Assembly: GCA_950295325.1 (NCBI GenBank)
Contig: OX485805.1
Coordinates: forward strand, 31,547,501-31,607,500
Reading direction: 5' to 3'
DNA length: 60,000 nucleotides
DNA from: Polytrichum commune
Taxonomy: Eukaryota; Streptophyta; Polytrichopsida; Polytrichales; Polytrichaceae
Below, one piece after another: positions 35,667-47,051 of the stretch; the stretch's first letter is position 1; each line of letters begins with the position of its first letter. The notes beneath the pieces are model-generated. The model had not been told where the DNA came from. It worked only from the letters and a program-made list of their open reading frames with translations, and ran no database searches. The translations under genes and the position numbers were made by a program.

Positions 35667-35896
35667 CGCTGATCGGGGAGATTTTTAGGGCATAATCAGT
35701 CGAGATCCTAGTGTGTGTTTGCAAGTCCAACCGGTTACATGTTGACATCCTCCGGTTTTCCTTTATAAATTGGGGTATATTCTATAGATTCCTCGAAATG
35801 ATCAGTATTTTTCCTGCAGTCTTGAACTTCAACCGGTTATTTCTCAAACTCAACCGGTTCATTCGCAACTAACTGCTGGTTTTCCCCCGATCATTG
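35667..35896 (+). mobile_element. MITE-2 copy, 230 bp
   Basis: It starts CGCTGATCGGGGAGATTTTT and ends TTTTCCCCCGATCATTG. A perfect 8-bp TSD, GTTAGCAC, lies at 35659-35666 and 35897-35904. Confidence 0.9.
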
Positions 35897-36199
35897 GTTA
35901 GCACGGTTTAGAGGGGGTTGGGGAAAACCATCCCGTACATTGGTTCCTTGGAGGCCAGTGTTTAGGCATCCAACAAGGAACGAGTGTATGGGTGGGTGGG
36001 TTGGTTTGTCCAAATCATTTAGAGGGCATGTATGATGGTTTAGAGACAAAATGAGGCTCTTCACTTTGACCTCTTGTAACTTTGATACGCAAAACATGTA
36101 ATGATATTCTTGGCGATATTATAGTTGCTAACTGGATGAAACAATTCCTCATGTGATGATTCGAGGTCTAGATTCTATGTGGAATTAAAAGTGCCCACG

Positions 36200-36500
36200 A
36201 TAGGGTCACATTGAAGTGTGTAGGTGTATTTCAGATGATCGGGCCCCTTGGTTTCATTGGCAAGTGATTTTGTAAGGATCAAAGAACAAACACCATAACG
36301 ACACATGTTTAAAAGAAGTTAGATTACGCTTTCACATTTTGATGACTACTCCACTCACAATAGGGGACGTAATGGAAAGGACCTGTGTACATTGTATTCG
36401 GTTAGAGAATCAACCAGCATGCACTCCCGATAATCATAACTGAATCATGGAAGGTCACGGTTTCAATTTGGTTTTTGTTAATGCTTCCTCTTGATCGATT
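36200..36500 (+). repeat. Dispersed repeat R1, copy
   Basis: It parallels the 23500-23860 copy: GGATCAAAGAACAAACACCA, GACACATGTTTAAAAGAAG, CAACCAGCATGCACTCCC. Confidence 0.55.
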
Positions 36501-36564
36501 TGTCAATGCAAGACAAGAAAAACGAACCAAATAACATCCACATACCTCATGCGTTTTGATTTTG

Positions 36565-36600
36565 ATTTTGAGACAAAAGGCCTATATAAGACCAAATCCA
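36565..36600 (-). mobile_element. Possible LINE-A tail trace
   Basis: TTTTGAGACAAAAGGCC resembles the complement of the LINE-A 3' end (TTTTGAGACAGAAGGCC). No TSD was established. Confidence 0.35.
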
Positions 36601-36627
36601 AATGATCTAATCCCCAAACAATTCACT

Positions 36628-36992
36628 CAAAGGCTTGACGAGAAGTCTACATGAATTCCTACATGGCATCGAATGGATCATGTTTCATGGTCATTTGGAT
36701 TATTTTCAAAAACCACCTCTTGGAGATAGGCCTAACACAAAACCGAGAGACCATGGCACTCCGAAAACTCACTATTGTTGGTTTATAATTATTTTTATCA
36801 TGTGTGAAGACCCGCATGAATAGACATTCATTGAAATGGCATTTGGTTGAGGGCCCGGTCACATATGGCTTCGCACTACACTTGAGGGTCCGTGACCACA
36901 CCACTTGATTTTGGAGGTGTCTAGGGACAACCTTCGGACACTTTCTTTTGGGCTCACAATTTCATGGTCACGGCTCATGTGTGAAGTGGCCC
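36628..36992 (+). mobile_element. PIF/Harbinger-like MITE, copy 3, left end missing
   Basis: It is close to the 51042-51548 copy (TTCAAAAACCACCTCTTGGA, TTGAGGGCCCGGTCACATAT, CTACACTTGAGGGTCCGTGA). It ends GTGTGAAGTGGCCC followed by TTA. The left TIR is absent, so it is a truncated copy. Confidence 0.75.
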
Positions 36993-37019
36993 TTAGAGAA
37001 TATATGGAGTCAAATTAAT

Positions 37020-37130
37020 AAAATTAAAGAAAAGGCGAAAGATGTCAACACGTAACGCGGTTGGACTTTGGAAACCACTAGAATCTCTCAACCGAATATT
37101 ATGCCCCAAAAATTCTCCCTAGGACACCGG
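37020..37130 (-). mobile_element. MITE-2 fragment
   Basis: GGCGAAAGATGTCAACACGT, GTTGGACTTTGGAAACCACT and CCCCAAAAATTCTCCCTAGG match the 5' part of MITE-2 in reverse. Confidence 0.6.
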
Positions 37131-38599
37131 CACATATATAACATACAGCTCCATTTACACTTTTGCTTTTCGCTCACATATTATTATTCCAACAACGTTG
37201 GAATGATTCCTTGTGATGATAAACTAATGTCATTTTTTAAACACTATAATCTGCTTTTGAGCAGGCCCAAGAAGTTGAGAACCCATCAAAAACTATAAGT
37301 TAACACTTCACGCGGCCATGCAAATAGTGTGGATCAGGCTACACTAGTACACACTAATAACGTGGTCTATTAATATTACACTATATATATATGTGATTTA
37401 GCGTGGCACTATATACAATTGGTGTGTTGTGTTAATTGGAGTGGTCTTCAGGATTTGTCGTGTATTATCAAGTATCATGTGTATTGTTATGTAGTTGTCA
37501 TCCATTGATTGCAAGACTATTGACCTTTTGGATGTATATGGGGTCATATATGGACCCAAGTTAATTGGGAACTTTTGATGTGTGAGCTAAAGCAATTTAG
37601 GATGTGCCAAAGAAGTTAGATGGTAGAGTGACAAAATTTCAGACCAAACAACAAAATGGATTTGGACAAAATGTGTGTTGTGTGGAATGTTTTTTGTGTC
37701 TCATTGGTTGCACTATTGAGGGAGTTGTTTGCTTGGCGAAGGCCTTGTTTTGTAGGGAGCCAATAGAAAACGGCCACACGGTCCTCATAGATACAACTTG
37801 GGCAACTCCTTGAAAGGGGTAGGGGATTGGACCCCATGTACGATATTGCTTGATGGACCTGAAATTTGGTGGGAATGCAATTGTGGGCATTTTGAGCACA
37901 TATAGTACTAAAAGTAATGCTCAAAGGCAAATGATTAGATTTGGTTTTGGACATAAATTTCATGATCTTTATTATTTTTAACTTTATTTTTCTTCATTCA
38001 TAGTCCTTGGATTCATTACACACTTGAGGTCACCATCAAATATTTTTGTAGAAAAATATTAATTTAATTTAATTTAATCATGTTGTAATTTTTTTTAACG
38101 ATTACTTTTTTAATATCACCACTTGCACACCCACTTGTACTGTCTTTTAGGATATGTAGACTTTTATTTGACATTGTTTTTTGTCAACATAAATTGCTTG
38201 GCTTTGTAGATCAATATTTTTCTAACATGTTTATGATCTTTTCTTTTCACAAAGTTCAAAGTTAGTTTTTTTTTAAATCACTTTAAATTAAACATGTGCA
38301 AGGATCAAGAGCTATCCACTTTACCGTGCTTGCACCTAGTTACCTTTCAGGAAAAGGATGTTGATCTTCTTCAAATTAACATTGTTGACAAACTCATGTT
38401 ACTCAATTCACCCGTTTTTTCACCCAAAATGCCCAAGTGCATTTACGAGCTAATGTGGATAGAAGATGAATACTGTAAAGGGCTCTTTATTTTGACAATT
38501 CTTTATTTAATTCCCTCTCATGTTTTGCCATGTGTCAATCCTACAATGGTTGAGACCCTCTTGAATCCCACATGGAAACTACATTCCGGCTCTAGTAAA
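37131..38599. other. Intergenic DNA
   Basis: No gene recognised. AT-rich. Confidence 0.35.
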
Positions 38600-38740
38600 G
38601 ATGAAATAGAGCACCATCTATGAGTACTATGTGTGCAAAGTTCATGAGATTTGTTGTGCACACCTCTTCCAATAGATGACTATAAATCTATGAGTGTGGA
38701 TTTAAAATCTATCATCTTCGTAGATCATGTAGCTAGTGAT
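38600..38740 (+). repeat. Isolated relative of the 9.1-10.9 kb satellite
   Basis: CTTCCAATAGATGACTATAA, ATCTATGAGTGTGGATTTAA and TCGTAGATCATGTAG line up with the satellite's CTTCCACTAGATGTTTATAA, ATCTATGAATGTAAATTTAG and TTGATAGATCATAAA in the same order. It is a single diverged unit. Confidence 0.5.
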
Positions 38741-39039
38741 TAAACAATGTGATGCTCATAGTGCTAATTGGAGTTACATGGTATTGTGTCTTGAAACTTA
38801 GGTTTTGTCTAAAACATGTAAGGATTTCAATACAAAATTGACATGAAAAAGTTTACCCTCATATAAAATGTATTATATAGAAACTCGCTAAGGTAGAGGG
38901 TGCCAAAACCAACAACTCCTCCAAACCCAACACCCTAAAATCATGTACCATAAAGTACATGTTGATTATGAGAATTCTCACCATCATAACTTCATTCTCT
39001 TGTGTTGGTTTTGGGTCATCTAAGGTACACATGTCTTAC

Positions 39040-39790
39040 TTAGTTATTTATCTTAATCGGATATCTATATTCGAGTGTCGTGTGACTTAGGTTAATAGAT
39101 GTTAATAGATCTAAGAAAGGAACCTAACCAAACATGTGTTTATAAGAGACTAGACCATGTGTTCAAAAGTTATCAACCATTCTATGCCACGGGTAGATCA
39201 CTCCATTGTCAAGTTGAACACCGCGTGCGACCAAAAAAAATCTTCTTTTGGTAAGTTGCACCACCAAAATGGGTCAAAATTTTATCAATTTTTTTTCATG
39301 AGTAGATATACACAGTACCTATGACATAGTCAAAAGTGGTAACTAAATTTGATGATTTGTTTTTTTCATAAAACATACCATTTCTAACTAGAATGACACA
39401 AAATTGAACTAAAAAATTTACTAAAAAAACAAAGATGACTAAAAATTTAAAAATAGTATTCAAAAGATACTATCAATGGTTATGTATATGTAGAAAAAAT
39501 ATCATAAATTTTAAAATTATATATGGCATGTAATATAGGGGTAGCAAACTTTGTCCGCACGTGGTGTCAACTTGACAATGAAGTGACCTCCCCGTGTTCT
39601 ATGCTCAATAGTCAGCACAATTGAAGGGACATGAATATCTATTTAAAGCATCGACAAACATGCACTTTCGGTGATCATAACTAAATCTAAGAGGTCTAAT
39701 TTTCAGTATGATTTCTTTGTTGATGCTTCATCATAGATTTGTCATTGCAACACATGTTTTGGTTACATAAACCTAATTGACAGAAGTTAG
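39040..39790 (+). repeat. Dispersed repeat R1, copy split by MITE-1
   Basis: R1 text (GAGACTAGACCATGTGTTCA, ending ACCATTCTATGC) continues after the MITE-1 insertion with TCAATAGTCAGCACAATTGA, then ACAAACATGCACTTTCGG. Confidence 0.6.
39188..39596. mobile_element. MITE-1 copy b, hAT-like, 409 bp
   Basis: It is nearly identical to copy a (12025-12434). It starts CACGGGTAGATCACTCCATT and ends AGTGACCTCCCCGTG. A perfect 8-bp TSD, TTCTATGC, lies at 39180-39187 and 39597-39604. It is inserted in an R1 copy. Confidence 0.93.
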
Positions 39791-39844
39791 ACAACATGAA
39801 AATTGAACCTTTATAATTTTTGCACACGTTATTTAAATTAGACA

Positions 39845-40220
39845 TAAATTATTACTTTGGATTCCCCTTTCAATTGGGTGTGAATCTAAGAACGGACGAC
39901 ATAAAGACATGCGTTGAATAGGGATTGGACTACATGCTCAAAAACCAATATAGACACAATAGTCAATACTATCTTTTTTATTTTTCTCTTTCTTTTTTTG
40001 GGGGGGGAGGGGGGGAATCTATATGATCATTTAATAACCCAAAGAATGTTCACTTTGACAATGAATTGGACATTCATACGGCCTCTAAAAATAAAGAGGA
40101 TGGTGACTACATGTACGATTTGGATTTGCTAATCATCTTTGCACTAATCACATGCTTCAGATCCTACGAGAAGTGGGTGCAGAGAGGAGAGTGTCTGTTT
40201 AAGACCTGCTTACCTCAACG
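39845..40220 (+). repeat. Dispersed repeat R1, copy with G-rich tract
   Basis: It has AGGGATTGGACTACATGCTC, a G-rich tract at about 40000-40016, TATATGATCATTTAATAACC, TTCACTTTGACAATGAAT, TTTGGATTTGCTAATCAT and TCCTACGAGAAGTGGG. Confidence 0.6.
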
Positions 40221-40288
40221 CATGGAAAGGTTGCAGTCAATAATGCTGCAAATGTTGTGTGAAAACACAATCAGAATATGTGGTTGAT

Positions 40289-40510
40289 CAGTTTTAGGGG
40301 ATGTTTTTGACGCATAATCGCTCAAAAATCCCTAGTTGTTTCCAAGTCTAACCGGATACATCTCTTGGTTTCTCGTCACTAAGTCTATGGCATATTCCAT
40401 ATATTTCTCTACAAACTGATCGGCGTTTTCCCAAAAGTCTTGAACTTCAATCAATTACTTCACAAACTCAACCGGTTCATCTGTAACTCCATCGATTATC
40501 CCAACCAGTG
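40289..40510 (+). mobile_element. MITE-2 copy, old and diverged
   Basis: It starts CAGTTTTAGGGGATGTTTTT and continues GCATAATCGCTC, TTTCCAAGTCTAACCGG, AAAGTCTTGAACTTC and CAACCGGTTCATCTG. It ends at the point where the next MITE-2 begins. Confidence 0.65.
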
Positions 40511-40513
40511 CGT

Positions 40514-40716
40514 CAGTGATCAGGGAGATTTTTGGGCATTCATAACCAGTTACATGTTGACATCCTTCGGTTTTCCTTCATTAAAATTGGGGTATATTCT
40601 TCTATAAATTCCTCTAAAACGATGGGTAATTTCCCACCAGTCTTCAACTTCAACTGGTTATTTCTCAAACTCAACCAGTTCATTCGTAACTAAATGCTGG
40701 TTCTCCCCGATCATTG
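40514..40716 (+). mobile_element. MITE-2 copy, 203 bp
   Basis: It starts CAGTGATCAGGGAGATTTTT and ends GGTTCTCCCCGATCATTG. A perfect 8-bp TSD, CAGTGCGT, lies at 40506-40513 and 40717-40724. It sits at the right edge of an older MITE-2. Confidence 0.9.
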
Positions 40717-41180
40717 CAGTGCGTGCGTGTGCCACTATTCAGAGTTACACAGTTGTGATAACATCTTACTCAGGATTTCAAAAAAATTACTTCCGAAAGT
40801 GCCATACATAAGTTGCTCAGACATTAATTACAGAACAAAAACAACTTTGCGTGCATGGTAAATCTTTACGTTCGCATTAAACAGGTATACCTCCGAATAG
40901 TACCACGCACTAATTGGGATAATGAATGAGTGTAGAGGTCTGGCCCTTGGATCTGCGCTTGGATATCGACAGCTTCATGCATGCTCATGTGCAGATCTAG
41001 AGGTGCGCTTAGTTATAAAGAGTTTCAAAGAGACAGGCTCGCCAGAAGGTGCCCGGCTATGGCAGACATAGCAGCCAGGAGGTGCCCCCTCAACAACAAA
41101 CACAGCTTCAGCCCGCCATTCGTCAATGTTATGCACATTGCAGAGTGCGTTTAATTTGATGGGTCGCACATTCTGATCAT

Positions 41181-41222
41181 GAGAAAGTAAGTAAAGTAAG
41201 TAAGTAAAGCAAAGTAAGTGAG
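41181..41222. repeat. (GTAA)n microsatellite
   Basis: Imperfect GTAA/AAGTAAGT repeats. Confidence 0.7.
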
Positions 41223-41339
41223 GAGAGGAGAATTCAATGTGTGAGGATTCAATGGTAGAGGTTGGGAAATGTCTTGCTACGTTGTGTAGTCAAACGACCT
41301 ATATATTCCTGGTGAGGACCTCATCATCGGGGATCGATC

Positions 41340-41760
41340 TGTATAGGGTGCCATGGATTTTGATAAGGCTGGTGTTGATTTCGGCGATTTCTCTTTGTGG
41401 GTGGTTAAGTTGAGGTTTGACCACGTTTCATGGTTTTTGAAGGATAGTTTTCATGTAGGTTGTTTGTCCACTAGATTCTAGTGGAAATGTAGATGTCACC
41501 AAGTGGAATCTACATTTTCACTAGACTATGGTGGGCGGAGACTAGAGTTTCCATGTTGCTTTAAAGATTGGTAATGTGTTCAAGCCAACTTTTAGCTTCA
41601 AAAATTAAGAGTAGTTTCAATTTGAGGAATACAATTACCAAAAGAAATTGCACTCCTCCTAGTTTCTATCTTTCTACGCGGGGAAAAGTTGCACCACCAT
41701 ATACCTCTCGAGATCTAGTGCATGATCTCTTGAGTGATTGGTTATGGGGGGCTCTACCTT
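41340..41760 (+). repeat. Dispersed repeat R2, copy 2, with fold-back
   Basis: It matches 24405-24935. The hairpin at about 41453-41559 has a strongly palindromic core: CCACTAGATTCTAGTGG, GTAGATGTCAC, AGTGGAATCTACATTTTCAC. Confidence 0.65.
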
Positions 41761-43107
41761 AGATAGTAGTTGGTGATAAACTCTTGGCAATGCTGCAAGC
41801 AAGCTCGTTTGCATGCCAATGATGTTCAAGGTAACTGACCCATTCCCGACCACCACTGTCGTGCACCTCTCCATGAGGAGTGCCCAAAACACCATGGGCA
41901 CGAGGGGAACCCCGGAGTGACATTTGGGCCTTGTGGCGGTGGCGGTGGTGAGAGGACCCAAGTGATCCTAGTGTGGGTGAGGGCCCCGGGTGTTGGGAAC
42001 GCCTCCCACCCACGGAGACTAAGAATCACGAGGGCAAGGCCGTCAACTCTGCGTAGCTTATGACGTGCGGATTCTAGAATGCTCAAGAACACCTTAATCG
42101 GAGGTGTGAGGTAGTGGGGTGTTGTCTCGGGACAACGCCTTGGTACAACAGTGGTCTAGGACTACCAAGGTTTGAACATGTATAACTTCTTCAATACTTG
42201 GCCGAATGGGGGCAAGCGAGGAGTCCATCGGCATCTACGTGAAACATAGATGATAATGGAGTGGCCGCATGTGAGCATCAAAGATCATACAAGGAAGTTA
42301 TGATGTTTAGAAGCTGCTAGGGGCTTCCAACCCCAGCGGCTAAGGGAAAATGTCTACTTGGCCCCAACTCTTGATAGAGAGACAAAAGGTTTCTTGACGG
42401 TGGGGTAGGGGCCCTGCCAAAAGTCCTAGAGGCTTATATGGTTGCTGCATCTTGGCCGGCCGGACCCACCCGAAATTGAACGGCACGGCCTTCACGGACA
42501 TTGGCCCAACGTGGGGGCATAGTTGCCTAGTATGGTTCGGGTTGTTGTAGTGTTGCTCTGGCAACACGATGATCAACTCAAGATTGGACTTCCATGGACG
42601 GATGCCCACATCTAACTTTTGGTTACCGATTAAGGGGAGAGTCCCAAATGCAAACCTACAGTCTAAGAGGTCCGTGGTATGGGGAGCTAACCTTTCGCAT
42701 GGTGGAATGCGAAGGGTTAGTGCTCGTGACCCTTGCTAAAATTGAAAAATGATCAAGATACTTAAAGGGAGCTAGCAAGGGTTGTGACAATCACCCCATT
42801 TTCGCAGCTTTGGCCAACTTTTTTTCATGCAGCACAATATCAAACCCAAATCAGTTTTGACATGTCATGATCAAAATCCAAGTTAGCCAAATGTTAGTAA
42901 GTTGACAACTAGGTTTAGTTTGCAAGCATGTTTGGGTGCCACACTTATTACTTACGGTAACCAAGATCTCTCAATTTTATAACTGATCAATGAATGGAAA
43001 GAGGGCAACCTATATCATGAGTATAGGCCAAGGAGAATATCCACTTAGCAAATTCATAATAATTTGGTTATTATGAGAAAAATTATGGAAAAAGTGAATT
43101 GCTTCTT
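41761..43107. other. GC-richer intergenic stretch, origin unclear
   Basis: About 41860-42720 is richer in GC (GAGGGCCCCGGGTGTTGGGA, TTGGCCGGCCGGACCCACCC) than its surroundings and could be a decayed retroelement. No protein motif was recognised. Confidence 0.35.
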
Positions 43108-44690
43108 ATTTCCCACAATGACCTCATGTGGCCCCTGAAACTTGAGGGTGACAGACTTCATCTAAATTTGCTCAAGAAAACCCATATTTTTGGGAGTAGC
43201 TCGTTTTTCATCCACGTAACAAAATATTTGGCTGCAACAAAAGGAAATCAAACTAAGAGGCATTTCACCTAGACAAAGACCAAATTGAGATCACCCATGA
43301 ATACAAATACCTTGGGATTGCTTTTTATTCACATGGTTACTTTGAGCCATCTAGGAAAATGCAAGGAATTGCACGTATTAAAGCCTTGACATGAACTTTA
43401 AGGAAAGAAGTGGTAATCGTCCTCACGTATTGGGAACTCATATCTCACCTATTGAAGGCTTTATACTTTCACGCATGGCACTGAAATTTGGGGAAGCAAC
43501 TTGGAAAACTTTCATTGGAAAGTTTTTGAGAAGGGCATATAAATGCATATGATGTCTCACGTCAAAGTGCATACTTCGACTACCTATCACATTTTACTAG
43601 TTGAATTCATAGAACTTCCCATAGAAAAATACATTCTCAAGCTCACTATGGGCTTTCAACAATGGCTCACCCACCTATCCCCCCTCTTGGCTAGTCAATA
43701 AAGCAACCTCACATATCCAACACTTGGCCGAAAAAGAATTTAACATTTTTGACAGATTGACAACCATGTGGAAGACATCATGGGGGTTTTGCCTCATTGG
43801 GAACTTCAGGACAACCCAACCACATCAAAAACAACATAGGTTGATGTCAAGGAGGTTTTTCTTGCCAAAGAGTGGAACTCTTTCCATCTTCATGGGAAGA
43901 AACTAGATTACCTCCACCTCAAGGATTTTCTTAAATATGAATGTAAATTGTACTTGAAGCAACCATTGACTCCACCATATCACAATATCATTGTTGCCTC
44001 CTGCACCTCAAACCATAGACTTGCCATTGAAACTCATCTGGACGATTATCCCTATCTCTAGAGATACTAGACTATACCACTTTTGCTCCCATAAGTCAGT
44101 TGCAAATGAGGCACATTTCATGTTGGAATGCCCCCTATACAACCCCATTAGAGCCAAGTTTCCATCACTATTTGAGACTGTAGTTCTAGGGAGCCTCAAG
44201 TCTTTCTTTCACTTAGACCTACAAATTAACATTAGCCTCTATCTCACAGAGGCTACAACACTCCGGCACTCTAGATAATTAGCTGGTTTGATACAATCCT
44301 AATGTACTTTCAATCCCACTAGCCTTTTTGGCTTCCCTGACTTTAAAATCAATTTCACTTCATTTCATAACATATTATGGCAAAGTTGCCAATTTTCTAA
44401 AATTTATGGCATGACCGAAATGGTCATGAAACTAAAAATTTCATAGTTTTCTCTAGCTGCCCCCAAGATGAAGGCCATGTTCATACGTCAAGATGACGTA
44501 GCAAATGTGATCTGATTGACTTCAAAATTTTCAACAAGAAAACATGGTAGTGTAATTCACATCCGTACAGTTGGATTTGAAAGAAACATCGCCTATCTTG
44601 CTACATAACAGATGCATTCAACACTGGTGCTAGAGGTGCCCGAAAATGGAATGTAAAGGCTTAAGCATTTAGAGGTCAAAAGTGTTATGC
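43108..44690 (+). repeat. Dispersed repeat R3, copy split by LINE-B
   Basis: R3 text runs 43108-43211 and resumes at about 44361-44690 with the next expected sequence (CATAACATATTATGGCAAAG). The intact counterpart is at 21780-22215. Confidence 0.75.
43212..44360 (+). mobile_element. LINE-B: 5'-truncated non-LTR retrotransposon of a second type
   Basis: Translated pieces in different frames include EYKYLGIAFYSHGYFEPSRK near 43300 (RT thumb 'YKYLGI' signature) and, at about 44008-44278, RDTRLYHFCSHKSVANEAHF then MLECPLYNPIRAKF. A Cys/His-type C terminus with an 'EAHFMLECPLYNxIR' motif is typical of non-L1 LINE clades. The reading frame is broken. The 3' end has no long A tail. The duplication at the borders is blurred (TAACA on both sides). 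Confidence 0.7.
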
Positions 44691-46453
44691 ACATGGACAC
44701 TTGTCTTAGGACATCTTCACCACGTAGTCCTTGACCTTCTTGTTTTAATTTTATTTTTTAAATTTTTAATCAAGTATTTGTAAACTAACTTCTTCTTGTC
44801 TTAATCTCTCTTTTCACTATATGGATTATCCTCCTTAGAGGGCATTATACCCATATCCAATATGAGTATTAAGATGATTTTTTTCATTGAATAATTAATA
44901 CTAGTTGTGCATATTCTTGTGTGCACAAGACTAATACTTGCAATTTCATAGGATGATGATTTGTCATGCCTGGCACATTTCCTTATGCAATGTAATACAA
45001 TGCAAAGGAATTGATTTTAAAGTATGGGAAGTCAAAAGCCTTATGAAGTTAAAAATGAGGGTGCAATGTGCAAAGGAGGCTTCATATAGTTTGCTAGTGT
45101 TGTAAGCTCAATTTGTTTTTTCAAAGCTTAATCGTTATATGTCCTAGGAGTCAAGACTAGTAAGGTAGTTTGCACTAGTCTGTGGATTTGTGTTCTTTAA
45201 AGAATCTAGTTTTTGGTGTGGAAATACATATCATATGCTAACTACGACCAGAACTGGCACCCTCTACTTGATGTACCCCATCACTCCTATGTGCATAATT
45301 ATAGAGCTCTCGTACCAAGGCTCAAAGAGAAGTAGACATAGCAATCACTTTGACACTATGGTCCAAGACCAACAAGGTCCTAAACCTTCGGATAGATTGC
45401 GATTTAAAGATCGACCCCACCATCGACCAAAAACCACATTAGCATGCAAACTATGAGTGTGAATGCACCAAAAACACACAGTTGTGGGTGATTGCGGTGG
45501 CTAAAGACAACCACAAGCACTCATTCCGGTGGAAAGAGCCCTTGAGGGGGCTTTTTGAATACCATTTAAAAGTGCATTCATAGCCAACTAGAACCACCTA
45601 GTGTTTGGTTAGATGGAACTTTATGATCCCATTGGTTGTGCTCCTCGAGGCTCGGTTTAGTTGGGTAGTTGGCAATGCCCAATTAGCTTACTCGCGCTTC
45701 CATAAAGATGGGGGGGGGGGGGGGTGGGAAAGAGCTTTAAACTTCTAAAGTGCCAATTAATGAACCCTTCCTCATTTTGGAGTCAAGTTTGTCACAACTA
45801 TTGCCCAAACCGATAAAATCCTTGATAAATCTCAGCATTAGGAAGTAGGTCACCCTAGATAATTCTCATGGTTAATGTTGTGCTAGTTGTGTGAAGATAC
45901 CACATTGAGGTTACAATAATAGGTAACAAATGAAAAAGCTCGTATTCATCATAATGTGAGCCAAGATTCGCGTCCCAAGAGAATGTTATGGAATATTTGC
46001 ATCATTGACATTGAAGAAGTCATCCAATTCCAATTTTAAAAAATAAACTTTAGTTTTCCGTCCATTGATGCCGGTGAACGGATTTAGTTAGGTCGTTTTG
46101 ATCAAATTCCCCTCCTCTTGAGGAAGTATGATCATGATCCGCATTAGATTGGCCTTTTAAGTGTTTGAATGAAGTTGGTGAGCTTGTTGAGCACCTTGGT
46201 ACGAATGAGGCATAAACCCTAATGGAACAAAGGGTGGGAGTTGAGCTTCCGAACCCATTGCATTCATGAGGTCCAAATCGCCCTCCTCCAAGTTGTAATT
46301 TGGTGTTAAATCCTCGACCTCTTCCCATTTATCATCATAACTTTTGGTATAGGGTAGTTGCCATGGGCGTTCAAGCCTTTGGCCTTCCTTGACCTTATTA
46401 ATTTTCACCATCATAATCTATTGGGCAAGTGCCAAAGCTAACTACACCGTTTA
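44691..46453. other. Intergenic DNA with a G tract
   Basis: No gene recognised. A run of about 14 G is at 45711-45724. Confidence 0.35.
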
Positions 46454-47051
46454 AGGTATTTAGTGTCACGTGCATTATTTGCGAAGTGCCTAAAGTAGAT
46501 GCGTAGAGGTCTCAAAGTGTCACGTTTGTTAATTTCAAAGTGATACTATTCGTCCACATAGGTAAATGTTTAAAAGTGACAAATTAATAGCATTATGACA
46601 TTTGACGTAGTAGATTGGGATGCTTGAGATGGTACACTAAATAAGAAATTTAGTGTCACTTATTATTTGAAGTTACACAATGCTCTATCTTTTCACTATT
46701 GATGTAATTTTTTTATCAAGTAAAGTTGTTAATGTTCGAATAATGTCCATACAACGAATTTAACATTTTTTGGGAAAACATGAGATATATAGTAAATAGA
46801 TCTAGCATCGCGTAATTCCAAATAGTAAGCTACACTAATTGCAATATTTAGTGTAGTTTGTATTCTAGTATACATAGGCACACACCTCATAACATTGTTG
46901 AACATGCTCATGCCAAGATATTAGTAAGCACACTTGAACGCCAAGTGTCATGAGGTGACACTAATGATGAAGTTGTTGATCATTAGTGTAACCTAGCATA
47001 GGCCTCAAAATAGGGTAAGTGACACTATTATGCATGCGACACTAGATACCA
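46454..47051. mobile_element. Candidate TIR element rich in AGTGTCAC motifs
   Basis: The left end GGTATTTAGTGTCACGTGCA matches the complement of the right end, GGTATCTAGTGTCGCATGCA. AGTGTCAC or its complement occurs several times inside. No convincing TSD was found, so boundaries and class are uncertain. Confidence 0.4.
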
